A stretch of 64,000 nt of DNA, taken from NCBI GenBank assembly GCA_049999765.1, contig JBNGIQ010009429.1:464887-528886 (forward strand). Direction: 5' to 3'. The position numbers and the translations under genes are program-made. The stretch's first letter is position 1. The number at the start of each line of letters is the position of its first letter. The notes below the pieces were generated by a model. That model saw nothing but the letters and a program-made list of their open reading frames with translations, was not told the origin of the DNA and did no database searches. This document shows positions 32,501-42,351 of the stretch, piece after piece. The stretch comes from Phaeoceros laevis (lineage: Eukaryota > Anthocerotophyta > Anthocerotopsida > Notothyladales).

Positions 32501-33089
32501 ATCATTCATTCAAGGGAAGGACCCCTTGAAGATTTGCAACCACTCTGAGCGAGTGGCGAGGCATTTGCCGAGGATGTGAGTTCGAGTCTCCTCCACGGCC
32601 CCGCATTTACGACAAAAAGGCGAGCCTGGAATGTTGAAGCGGCAAAAGTAAGTCCCAATGGCCATGTGGCCAGTCCGTAGTTGGGTGAGGAAGGAGGAGA
32701 TGCGTCTCTCATGACCAGCCATACGCTTAAGCATAGAGGTGATGGGCCACTCCCCACCACATGTTTGAAGGAAAATGCCTCAAAAGAAGACATCCACATA
32801 TAATGCCATCTGGAGAGCATGGAGGAGTTGATGATTTGAAATGCCCGTGATTTGGTCAAAACCTGATCTACTTCAGCCACAGGGAGGAGGGTAGCCAGTT
32901 TAGCTAGCGAATCAGCAACTTCGTTTCCAATAATCTTGCGGTAGCCCGGGATCCAGTGGAGTAGTAGAGAGCTGTGAGGGTGAGAATGGAGAAGGGATCG
33001 AACAACAGCAAGAGCGGCCATGGAGGAGCTTTGACCAGAGCGAGCTGAGATATCGAGAAGAGAGGAAATGGCAGCCTGATTATCAGAGA

Positions 33090-33227
33090 AGATGGTTATC
33101 GAGCGAGTGGAGATGGTTATCGAGCGAGAGGAGATGGTTATCGAGCGAGAGGAGANNNNNNNNNNGGAGATGGTTATCGAGCGAGAGGAGATGGTTATCG
33201 AGCGAGAGGAGATGGTTATCGAGCGAA
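33090..33227. repeat. 21-bp minisatellite, interrupted by an assembly gap
   Basis: The unit GGAGATGGTTATCGAGCGAG(A) is repeated in tandem on both sides of a run of ten N at 33156-33165. The true copy number is therefore unknown. In the LINE frame each 21-bp unit adds a heptad of the type SRSITIS, so length changes keep the frame open. Confidence 0.9.
33156..33165. other. Assembly gap (ten N) inside the minisatellite
   Basis: Placeholder-length gap in tandem repeats, most likely a collapsed array. Confidence 0.99.
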
Positions 33228-33270
33228 CATGTGAGGAAGGCTGACAAGGAACATGAGGAAGGGTGAGGAG

Positions 33271-33654
33271 GATAGAGGGTAAAGAAAGCATAACCTTTGG
33301 AAGGGTGATGAGGATAGAGGTAAAGAAAGCATAACCTTCACAATTGCCAGCACTTCCGGCAACCCAGCACTTCTCGTTGCCGGAAGTTCTCGTCATAATT
33401 CTCGTCATAAGCTCGTCATAGATGGCCGGGGCGTGGCGGTTGCCGAAAGAAAGATACTTATTATGAGGCCCTTGAGCTCAATTTCTTCAATTCCCCATAA
33501 CTGAGTGAAACACAAGTTATACAATTCTGCAATTTCCGTGTGGACTACGTTATGACCCGCTCTGGTCATGATAGCGTCAAAGGAACCGGGGATGTACAAT
33601 TCTAGGAACTCCCTGCGGCCCTGACAGCAAAACTAGTCCACACTACGGACACTC
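33271..33654. other. 3' flank of the BRAP2-type gene
   Basis: Contains a minus-strand 64-codon open frame (33599-33405) without recognisable domain and a short duplication of AGGGTGATGAGGATAGAGG-like sequence near 33260-33320. No gene is called. Confidence 0.4.
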
Positions 33655-36385
33655 TCATCTCCTTCGCCTGCTTCTAGCCAAACGCGCACTACCATTTCTT
33701 GGCAGCTCATTCCCAGGTATCGTCAAAACAGTTCCGTCTCGTATCTCTTCGAGATTGGCGGTCTCAATCGTTTTTTGTGCCTCGATGTAAACCATGCAAT
33801 CCCTCACCTACGGCGCACCACAGCCAGACCTTAGAAAACAACCATTGTGGCATAAAACTAATAGTTCCAAACTGCTAGATACTCACCTGTTCTTCAAGGT
33901 CAGATATTCTGTCGTCTTTACTTGTAAGGAGAGCCTGGTGCCTGTATGAAATGCGGCAGCATCGTCAGTATACGAATAGGGAAATCGCTAGCAGCATGAC
34001 TACACCCAGCAGATGCCCTTGTACAGCTCAGACCTCTCCTCAGCCTCCTTGAACTTGCTCTGCCATATGGTTTGATTTTCGGACAATGACTTATTCACCT
34101 GCACATGCATCTTGGGTCATGAGCGTTTGAATTGGATGCACATACACAACTCACATCAGGGAACGGTTGCACAATACCTGCCGTAAAAAATCCATCTCTT
34201 TCTCCTTAGCCTCAATCCTTGCATCCATCTTCTCTTGTAACTTCTGTAACCTCACCCTAAACGACTTCTCTGCAGCTTGAGACAGTCGCTGTTCTGTTTC
34301 CACCAACATTCCCTCATAGTGCTGGAAACATGCAATGCAGGGTACTGGTGGGCAAGTGCAGACAATTTTGGCCGATGGTGCCAAATAACGTGTTACAATA
34401 TAAGAATAACTCAATCAGGTGCAGAATTTTCCATAAACAGTAAATGCATGATGTGACTCCAATGAGGAAGTACCTGTCTCTGGCTCTCAAGCTGGGTTGT
34501 AAGAAGGTGATTATATTCATATGATATCTGCACACAACAAGCATTCCCAATTGGACTCTGCAAGCCAAAAGTTGAAAGCCCACAGAAGCAAGACGCTGCA
34601 GCAGAAACAGGGGCAATTGACCTACTGCTTCAAGTTTACTATCATGGACTGCTTCCATGATATCTGATCCCCTGCTACACTCACAGCTGCTATTATCATC
34701 GCTTCCTTCCCTGCAAGGAGCTGGAAGCTCCACGAGCTTGCCATCAGTCTTTGACTGAATTAGCCGATGAACATACCCATCGCCCACATAATCCCACACA
34801 CGCTGTGTCTCAAGTTCCAGAGAATAACAATGATTTGTAAGTTTGAAGTGACTCTCAGCATGCCCTGCTTCATACCTACAGATTCATAGAACCGAGATAA
34901 TGGTCAACTTCACTTGGTTTTAGGGTCAGAGAAAGGTCCAACATTGAGATTCAAACGAAATTCAAGAATACAGCATTACATTACCTTCCACACCCAACAA
35001 ACCCACAAATGACACAAATCCATAGGCTCTCAGATGTTCCACAAACAGAACAAGTAGAATTCTCAGATTGTGTTTGGCAATACCGGCATACCTGTGCAGG
35101 CAAAACATAGTAAGTAGGTCACCATTGCTATAGCCCTGAGACACTACATAACACTGTAATACGAGGACTCACGGGACATGAAGAGTCTGTCCACTTGGAG
35201 ATGCATGTGCTGTGGAATGAGTGATTGCATACTGTTGTCAGAATCCCACTGATATGCTGATCAAGACGTTCTGCACAGCCCCCAAGATAAACAGTCTTAG
35301 TGGCAAAGAAGTACCAACTGGCCCTTCAACAAGATAATGTCCGACGGCAAGTAGTAGCCAGGTCACAACCAAGAGCATGGAGCTTACCAAGACATACAGG
35401 GCAATTTGGAAGCTCTGTTAGTCCCGTTGGTGGGATTGACGCTTGCTCTTCAGAATGAGTGTATTGTACATCTGCAGTGTATAACACGTGACAGATCTCT
35501 TCCTGCAGGCAGATCATTCATGTCATTCAATCATATAAGTGTCCAGCATAGGAAGCAACAAGCACAGGTCTTTGAAAGACAAGTGACGATTTCCTACTGT
35601 GAACTCCCAATTCACACAATAAAGCTGAAAGGCCCTTCTCAACCGCGACAACTTCCATGACAGCAAGGGCCTACTTAAACAACTCTGCTGAGAAGGTGAT
35701 TTACTCAAAGAGTACCTCCAAAGACGAGAACTTCTCTCCATTGTAGTGTCGGTAAAACGCATCAGCTGAATCAAGACTGTCAAAGGAAAGAAGGACACAA
35801 TATCTGTCCTTCACGCCATCAGTCCTGCAATGTTGTGGACACACAACTAGCGAATTTGGCAAGGACAACTTGAAGAACAAACACCTTCTATGGTGTCAAA
35901 GAGAGAACGAGGAACGGGAAAATTTTGAAAACTGTGCAAACCTGACCATCCTCATCTCTGTTATGTTCTGCAGAAACGACCCCGAAAATTTACAGAAATC
36001 CGATCCAGTCATGTGGTTCGGGACAGCAAGTACACATAGATGCTCACGACGGCCGCCCTACACATTCAAGATCAGGTCTGGTTAGTTCCTATCACTTCCC
36101 AATAGGATGACGGAGTAGCTAAGGTGCACATCGAAAGACACTTACAGGAAGCTGATTCACGGATTCAGGATCTATTTTCGTATCTCGGAACAGGTGCACA
36201 ACTCCACGAGTAGCCTCCACCCTGGGGTTCCCCGAAGAAAATCTGAGAGTCTTCAGGCCAGAGGAAGAGCCTTCCTCCTCCAACACCTCCCCTTGTTGAG
36301 AAGCCTCCGCCACATCTCCAGAATCCTTCCCAGGTGCCATTAACACGGCTACCGGATCCAAAGTACGCACTTTCACACAGAACAT
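33655..36385 (-). CDS. BRAP2-type RING/ZnF-UBP E3 ubiquitin ligase (BRIZ-like)
   Basis: Twelve exons on the minus strand join in frame to 501 aa: 36385-36146, 36057-35942, 35824-35716, 35502-35388, 35270-35173, 35091-34985, 34875-34626, 34527-34474, 34321-34178, 34098-34034, 33941-33887 and 33807-33655. The order is an N-terminal FSSGNPRVEATRGVVHLFRD, the BRAP2 RNA-recognition-like fold (LCVLAVPNHMTGSDFCKFSG), a C3H2C3 RING (CPVCLERLDQHISG to CNHSFHSTC and CPVC), a ZnF-UBP module (CSVCGTSESLWICVICGFVG, HCYSLELETQRVWDY), then a coiled coil and a basic tail (ARLARSRRR). Arabidopsis BRIZ1 and BRIZ2 form a heteromeric E3 needed for germination; which one this resembles cannot be told by eye. All zinc ligands expected in the RING are present. 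Confidence 0.93.
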
Positions 36386-37242
36386 GTTCCCCCCTCCACA
36401 CCGCAAATCTGCAGCTCTAATAACTCACCTAAATCCCAGTGTGCCCGCCACGGCAGCACTTCACGCATTGTTCATGTACTTATTGAAATCCCAGTGGATC
36501 GGGTCGGCGTAACAGCAACAAATTCGGCATCCAGTGCTTCGATGCAGTACTCCTGCAGCGTGGACTGCTAACTTCTCTGATTTCCCTCTGTAGGGGACCA
36601 ATCCTCGATGCTGCATTGCTGGAGTCCTGTCCAAGTTTTCTTTAGGGCTTGACTCGCGTTTCGAAAGTGATCTGGTGCAGTCAAAATTTGAACTATATTT
36701 TTTTAAAATTCGTACAGAGGTTCCTAACAATAGCGGCGCGGCGGCGTTCGGACAGACGGAGGCTTTAAACGCTCCGCCTCGTCACTTCCAGGCCTTCTCG
36801 ACTTTCCTTTTCCTCCTCCACGCCCGCGCTTTCTGAATTCGGCTCCCTTGCGTCGCCCTTGCTGCTGTTCCACGTTCTGACCTCAGCTGTGACCCCTGGA
36901 CGCGACTTTGGCAATTTCAGAGTTTGGTTTGCACCTACGTCTTCCTGGACAAGTGGTGTGATAGCTTGGTCACGACTTCTGCCCGCGGAAGGAGAGGGAG
37001 GTTGCTGTCCGGAGGCATTCATCGTCTCGAAGTACAACACTTTTGGTCTCGAAGCTACCGAATGTGAGTCTGCTTAGATTTAGGAATCCTTTTTTACCAA
37101 GTCTGGCCTACGCCCAGACCAGGGCAGTTTCCTGTGGGAGTGGTTTCCTCCAGGGTTACGCTCGCTCAGTCTTGGAGCTGACTTTGGGAGTTGTGTGCTT
37201 AGCAGGAACGCTGGTGCAATGAATTTTTAGCGAGTCCTTCCG
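36386..37242. promoter_or_regulatory. Divergent intergenic region, BRAP2-type gene and NSE4
   Basis: 857 bp between two divergent start codons. Open frames on both strands overlap each other (36765-37040 minus, 36859-37077 plus) and show no domain. They are probably leader sequence or chance. Confidence 0.45.
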
Positions 37243-38316
37243 ATGGCGAGGGGAAAAGGGGAGGCCTCCAGCGGCAGGCAGGTGGAGGGAGTGAGTTCGG
37301 AGGAGAAGCCGAAGGTGCAGCAAACTAGGAGGGAACGTCGCTTGCTGAGGGCACGCTATCGGGAAGTGAAGAACACAATAGCTGGAGAGAAGGATGAGCT
37401 GACCAGCCTTGATTCTGAGATGTTTGCAGATTGCTACCAAACAATTCAAAATTTGCACCTTCAAGTGCAGAAGCCGCGGGAGCAGATTTCCGATGGGGAG
37501 GCGTTGTTGGATATGGCCGCCACTTTGGTGGATACGGCGAAGGGAGCCAGCCGCAAGAACAGGGCAACCCCGAGTGACTTTGTTGCTGCCGTGATCCGCA
37601 AGTTCCAAAGGACTAAGCAGGGGAACGTAGATGAGGAGGCTGTGAACATTGACTGGGGCAAGCTGGGGCTTGAAGCGTGTGTGATCCTGCGGGAGGCGCC
37701 GGGGTTGAGTACCCTGATAGGCCCGATGGACAGCCAGCCTAAGCCGAAGAGGACCTACACAGCCCGTGGGAGGAGGGAGAAGCTCTCTGTGCTAACACAG
37801 CCGGATGAGGTGAACGGGACTTCATCGTCCCAGGAGAAGCAGGAGACAGACGCCAACATGGAGGTCATGTTTGCGAATTTGCGCAAACTGAGGTGTGTCA
37901 CATTGGAGGCCCTTGTTTTGAACAGGGCCTCCTTTGCTCAGACTGTGGAGAACATTTTCTCCTTGTCTTTCCTTGTGAAGGATGGTAGGGTGGAGATCAA
38001 GATTGAGGCGGATGGAACTCATCATGTTGTGCCCAGGAATGCACCCTCCCGGGAGGATAGAGAGCGAGGTTCTGTTCCCAATACGCAGTTTGTTTTTGGC
38101 TTCGGTTACGAGGACTGGCAGCTGATGAAGTCATCCACCCCAGAGGGCAAAGAAGCCATGCCTCACCGGACAAGGGCAGAGCCGCTATGTGCTCGTCAGG
38201 AGAATGTGACTCCAGTGAGAATTACAAGCAGAAACAGGGCTAGGGAGACTTCTATTCAAGATGAGGTGCAGGAAGGGAGGACGAGTAAGAAGAGGAGGAA
38301 GCTGTGCGATAGTTAG
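37243..38316 (+). CDS. NSE4: SMC5/6 complex kleisin subunit NSE4
   Basis: An intronless gene of 357 aa. The N-terminal basic stretch RRERRLLRARYREVKNTIAG and the LHLQVQKPREQISDGEALLD helix match the Nse4 N-terminal kleisin region that binds SMC6. The C-terminal half has the Nse4_C signature: TLEALVLNRASFAQTVENIF, SLSFLVKDGRVEI and NTQFVFGFGYEDWQLM. NSE4 bridges the heads of SMC5 and SMC6 in DNA repair and recombination in the nucleus. The Lys/Arg-rich C-terminus (KKRRKL) may be a nuclear signal. Absence of introns, unlike most neighbours, suggests an ancient retrocopy or intron loss (inference). Length is normal for plants. Confidence 0.9.
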   Translation: MARGKGEASSGRQVEGVSSEEKPKVQQTRRERRLLRARYREVKNTIAGEKDELTSLDSEMFADCYQTIQNLHLQVQKPREQISDGEALLDMAATLVDTAKGASRKNRATPSDFVAAVIRKFQRTKQGNVDEEAVNIDWGKLGLEACVILREAPGLSTLIGPMDSQPKPKRTYTARGRREKLSVLTQPDEVNGTSSSQEKQETDANMEVMFANLRKLRCVTLEALVLNRASFAQTVENIFSLSFLVKDGRVEIKIEADGTHHVVPRNAPSREDRERGSVPNTQFVFGFGYEDWQLMKSSTPEGKEAMPHRTRAEPLCARQENVTPVRITSRNRARETSIQDEVQEGRTSKKRRKLCDS

Positions 38317-38596
38317 TCCGACTTTTATGGCAATTTTTTTGAACGATATCTGTAGGTACCTTAGCATCGGTCATGTATGTAAGTGTGTCGAACTTGGATG
38401 GCTGAATTCGGACTTGGTAGACTGAATTCAAAACGTGCCAAGTGAGAAGCTGCAGTGCTCGCCATTTTGGGAAGGGTTTGTAAATGTAAGGGAATTGTGT
38501 TATCATCTAATCACTAGACTTGAGTAGCACGCTATAGCCAGTTCAGGAGGAGAACCGTTCAAGGGTTGCCAGCAGCTTTTCAGTGTTTCCGAAGGG

Positions 38597-39829
38597 ATGG
38601 AGCCAGGAGGGGCGCTTCCCCCGTCTCATGTTGCCGATGATTGCGAGCCCCCGCGGGGTCTGCTGCTGCATGTGTTGGTCGGGGAGTTCGCCAGTGATGG
38701 CTGTGAATGTTCTGACAGCTGTGACATGGACGGTGACATCTGGAGCCGGCTTCCTGAAGAACTTCTGCTGGCCGTGTTGAGGCTGCTACCACGCAGAAGC
38801 AAGCACCGCTTCCGCACCGTGAGCCAGCAGTGGTATAGCTTGCTTTCCTCTCCTCGGCTTCTGGAGGGCTTCCACAGTGGCTTGCCCCGCCTGTGTGGGC
38901 TGCAGTATTTGACGTCCAGGGACACCGGTGCCTCACAATCTCAGCAAGGGGAACGAAATGAGAGGGCTAAGACTGTGCAGCTTGACCTGTCCTACTTGCC
39001 TTCACGATTTCTCGGCTGGGAGATGATTGCAGGTGGTGAAGTGGGCCTGGTGGTCATGACAAACATGCAAAGTTTCTTTCATTCCGCTCATCGCAAGTTC
39101 TGCGTGCTCAACCCTATGACCAGAACCTGGAAAGAGCTGCCCTGTATAGGCTCGCCCAATTTGCTGCTGCTACTGAAGCTGCTTGTGGAAAGGGATCCAT
39201 CCGGGACCGGATTCAGGCTCTGTGCTGTGTGCAGCCAAAGAAGCAGGGTGAGGGACGAATCCAGGCCCCTTGTGGCCTTGTACCACTCCGTGAGCAACGA
39301 GTGGCAAGTCTCTGAAGTTGAGTCGCCTCTTTGCGAACAGGTTGTGATGCGTGGGAACCTGTTGTACCATGTGTCTGACTGGGATGAGGATCAGAGCGGG
39401 TTCCTGACAGTGTTCAGGTTGGAGGACGGTAAGCTGGTCAGGGAAGATGACCTGGATTTGCCTGAGCCTCCTGCACAGGGGAACTTTCTGGTGGTAAGTG
39501 CCATGAGCTATTTGGTGAATCATTGTGACGACGTCTACCTTGTGTTGGAAGTGGTTAGAGATGCGAGCGTAACGGTGGAAGTGTGGAAGTTGATTTTGCA
39601 CTCAAGGACGTGGTGCTACCTGTCCACTCTCCAGCTAACGAAGGACGACGGAGTGTCTTGTTGGCTGGACGGCATCACAGTATTTAGTATTGACAAGTAC
39701 ATATACGTCTCCTCCCCAGAGCGCCTCTGTGCATTCAGCATAGATGAGAATACGTGGGACAGCTCTGAATTTCGGGAACGTTCTGCAACCCTTTTTTACA
39801 TTCAACCTAGCCTCGACCTCTTCGTGTAA
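38597..39829 (+). CDS. F-box protein with kelch/beta-propeller-like C-terminus
   Basis: Single exon, 410 aa. An F-box lies at about residues 47-90: DIWSRLPEELLLAVLRLLPR, then HRFRTVSQQWYSLLSSPRLL. The remainder carries the blades typical of plant F-box/kelch or F-box-associated proteins (FCVLNPMTRTWKELPCIGSP, LVALYHSVSNEWQVSEV, LTVFRLEDGKLVREDDLDLP). Such proteins are substrate receptors of SCF ubiquitin ligases; the F-box binds SKP1/ASK and the propeller binds the target. No exact kelch repeat is complete enough to count. The target is unknown. Confidence 0.85.
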   Translation: MEPGGALPPSHVADDCEPPRGLLLHVLVGEFASDGCECSDSCDMDGDIWSRLPEELLLAVLRLLPRRSKHRFRTVSQQWYSLLSSPRLLEGFHSGLPRLCGLQYLTSRDTGASQSQQGERNERAKTVQLDLSYLPSRFLGWEMIAGGEVGLVVMTNMQSFFHSAHRKFCVLNPMTRTWKELPCIGSPNLLLLLKLLVERDPSGTGFRLCAVCSQRSRVRDESRPLVALYHSVSNEWQVSEVESPLCEQVVMRGNLLYHVSDWDEDQSGFLTVFRLEDGKLVREDDLDLPEPPAQGNFLVVSAMSYLVNHCDDVYLVLEVVRDASVTVEVWKLILHSRTWCYLSTLQLTKDDGVSCWLDGITVFSIDKYIYVSSPERLCAFSIDENTWDSSEFRERSATLFYIQPSLDLFV

Positions 39830-40109
39830 TGAGCGGTCGTGCAACGTAGGACCAAGACTAGTCTGTGATGAGAATTTAAAGACTGATAGGTTTTCTAGCG
39901 CCACCTCCCTTTGATCTTGCGGACGGGCAGCTTGGCCAGAGAGAATCACTTGCATAATGTAGAGCGAGAAAGTGATTTTCGCTGAATGCTATTACATTCA
40001 ATGAGAGCCTTAATAAGGTCTTGCTGTGGAGCAACCAAGTTCTCAAGTTCTGACGAATCTAAACTCTCCAGGCTTATAAACAAGCTTTGAGAATTCCTTT
40101 TTGAGAATT
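39830..40109. other. F-box 3' flank, duplicated at about 41930-42140
   Basis: Words such as GACTGATAGGTTTTC and GGGCAGCTTGGC recur in order upstream of the second reductase copy. The duplicated unit therefore includes sequence upstream of the first reductase. Confidence 0.6.
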
Positions 40110-40358
40110 CCTATGAGTATGTTAAAGGAAGCCGGGAGCACTGGGTTATGGCATTAGCACGGGTAATGCTACCCGGTGCGACCGCCTTCCTTTAACATAC
40201 TCATAGGGAAGCGGCGAGTTATAAAGCCCGCGCGAGCCCCGGATGTGCTACCCGGCGTTGATAGTAATGTGCTACCCGGTGCTAATCTCCATAAAGGAGC
40301 GGGATTACGCTCATAATCCCGGGGCAAGCGCGGGCTTTATAACAAGCCGGTTTCCTTT
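40110..40358. mobile_element. MITE-like insertion with nested inverted repeats
   Basis: Two hairpins are visible: a perfect 22-bp repeat (40110-40131 with 40186-40207, word CCTATGAGTATGTTAAAGGA) and a near-perfect 23-bp repeat (40218-40240 with 40321-40343, word GTTATAAAGCCCGCGC). The outer ends read TTAAAGGAAGCCGG and CCGGTTTCCTTTAA, so the unit is flanked by TTAA-type ends. The word GCTACCCGG occurs three times inside. The matching place upstream of the tandem reductase copy lacks it, so it inserted in one copy only. Confidence 0.7.
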
Positions 40359-40480
40359 AAGAGTGGCGGAAGTTGCCCTTGCAACTTCGTGCTCATGGGT
40401 GCAGTCCCTTATTTAAGAAAACGGTCTCTCCGTTCTTCCGACAACGGCGCAAAAGCCGGCGTGCATTGCATCATAGTGTG

Positions 40481-41811
40481 ATGGCTCAGGAACGGATTTT
40501 GATTGTTGGCGCCACCGGCTACATTGGCAAGTACCTGACCAAGGCCAGCGTGCGCCTGGGCTACCCCACATTTGCTCTCGTCCGGCGATCCGCGGGCCAC
40601 GACCCGGCCAAGGTCGAGCTTCTCGACTCTTTCAAGCAAGTCGGCGTCACCTTCCTCTATGTGCGCCTTCCGGCATTCCACAATTTTTCTCTTCTTCTCT
40701 CTGCTGTCCCTGGAGCAAAGCGACTTGCTTGACTGTGGGAATTTGGGGAATTGGCCAATCGGTCGTCCTGAAAACTGCAGGGCAGCTTGGAGGACCACGA
40801 CAGCTTGGTTGCGGCGCTGAAGCAGGTGGACGTGGTGGTGTCAGCTGTAGGAGGGGCGCAGCTCAAGGACCAGCTCAAGCTCTTGAAGGCTATCAAGGAA
40901 GTTGGCCACATCAAGGTGAGAGGATGTGCGTGGGAGCTCTTCTGTGAGTGTGGTGATGGTGCTCGGCTAGAATGCTGGTCGTTGATTGTTGGTGTGGCAA
41001 TTGATGCAGAGGTTCCTGCCCTCAGAGTTCGCCAGCAATCCCCGCACCACGCACATCCTGCCCGCTACCGCCTTCATCTTTCCGCCCAAGGTGGAGGTGC
41101 AGGACGCTATCCTGGCGGAGAAAGTCCCCTACACGTTTGTGGTGAGCAACACCTACGCCGGCTTCTTCGCAGGCAACCTGGGCCAGGCGGGCGTCTCAAC
41201 CCCGCCCAAGGAAATTCGCAAGGCTAACATCTACGGCCACGGCAGAGGTCTGTGTTTGAGTACTGTGAAAGAGCGGAACTCTTTCTTTTTGCAGGACTGG
41301 CAGAAGTGTTGATGATTGGTGAGCTTCCTCTTGCAGCGTACTTCGTAGATGAGGACGACATTGCCACGTACACCATCAAAGCTGCGGTCGACCCTAGAGC
41401 CGAGAACAAGGAGCTCTACATTGCCCCTGCCAAAAACCTCTACTCCCACTTGGGGCTGGTGGAGCTGTGGGAGAAGGTGTCAGGGCTCAAGGTCGAAAAA
41501 ATTCAGCAGGAGGAAGCTGAAGTGAAGAAGGCCATTGATGGTGAGTAAGTGTGGTGTCAAGGCTGTTTGATGTTGTTGTGCGAATTGGAACCACTTCCTT
41601 TTCTGTTACTGAAGCATGTTTTTGACAAGCACGAGCAATTTTGTGTGCAGAAGCACCGTTCCCATACAATATGTTGCTCTCCTTAACGTACTCCATCACG
41701 GTCAAGGGGGACCAAGACATTGAAGTTCCCGCTGACGCAGTAGAAGCAACCCAGCTGTACCCAGATGTAGCCTACACCACACTGGAGCAGTACTTTCAGC
41801 GTTTTCTGTGA
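40481..41811 (+). CDS. Phenylcoumaran benzylic ether / isoflavone reductase-like NmrA protein
   Basis: Five exons (40481-40660, 40781-40915, 41010-41247, 41337-41540, 41651-41811) give 305 aa. The NADPH motif GATGYIGKYLTKAS opens the Rossmann fold. SLEDHDSLVAALKQVDVVVS, FLPSEFASNPRTTH, AYFVDEDDIATYTIKAAVDP, LVELWEKVSGLKVEKI and the C-terminal YPDVAYTTLEQYFQRF are family signatures. The conserved catalytic Lys of the family is in the PPKVEVQDAI region. Members (PCBER, PLR, IFR) reduce lignan- or isoflavonoid-type phenolics; the substrate here is not predictable. An upstream in-frame ATG at 40373 exists, but the 40481 start gives the normal length. A pseudogene copy follows directly. Confidence 0.9.
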
Positions 41812-42307
41812 ATACATTGTTGCTCTTGTCACCCCCAAGGAGCAAGAGATAGAGTCATACAGCATGTTCTGAAGCTACATATACGTCCCCGTTTTACATT
41901 CTACCGAGCTTCTTTGTGACTTTGTTTGATGATGTGGTCTGTTCTTGTACCCTAAGGCCTAGACTATTCTGTGATGAGGTTTCAGAGACTGATAGGTTTT
42001 CATGCGGATGGGCAGCTTGGCGTGAGAGCAGCCAACCTCGAGCACTTTCACAATGTAGAGGGCACTTCTGCTAAAGCAAGAATGTGATTTTTGCTGAATG
42101 CCATGCCCAAGGAATAAAGGAGCTTCGGCTCTCCCACAACAAAGTTCTCAAGTTCTGAACTCCCGAGACTCCGAGGCTTTAGAAAAAGTGTAGATTTCAG
42201 AGTGCTTATTAGGCAAGTTACAGGCAGTAACACTGCCACCGAGGGAAGTTGCAAGTGCATTTCGTACTCAGGGGTGGCCCTTATCTAACAAAACGGCCTC
42301 TGTTCTG
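41812..42307. other. Intergenic, part of the duplicated reductase unit
   Basis: From about 41930 the sequence parallels 39840-40480 without the MITE-like insertion. It holds no gene. Confidence 0.55.
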
Positions 42308-42351
42308 GTGACAACGAGATCAACAACCCGGCGTGCATTGCAGCAGAGTGT

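Larger units (their letters stand above)
32506..33270 (-). mobile_element. LINE retrotransposon 3' fragment (RNase H and zinc-binding region)
   Basis: On the minus strand a frame encodes an RNase H core (FSDNQAAISSLLD, then LHWIPGYRKIIGNEVADSLA). A second frame (32734-32510) continues with the typical RT-associated zinc-binding end (SSFLTQLRTGHMAIGTYFC, FCRKCGAVEETRTHILGKC). The two are in different frames, so at least one frameshift has occurred. The reverse transcriptase itself is not present. A minisatellite expansion occupies the region just before the RNase H core. This is a 5'-truncated, inactive copy of a plant LINE. Confidence 0.8.

Noticed and set aside
33405-33599. 64-codon minus-strand frame after the BRAP2-type stop
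   Set aside because: Located in the presumed 3' UTR and lacks any domain.
36765-37040. 91-codon minus-strand frame between the BRAP2-type gene and NSE4
   Set aside because: Hydrophilic, no motif, overlaps an opposite frame and lies in a divergent promoter; probably leader or chance.
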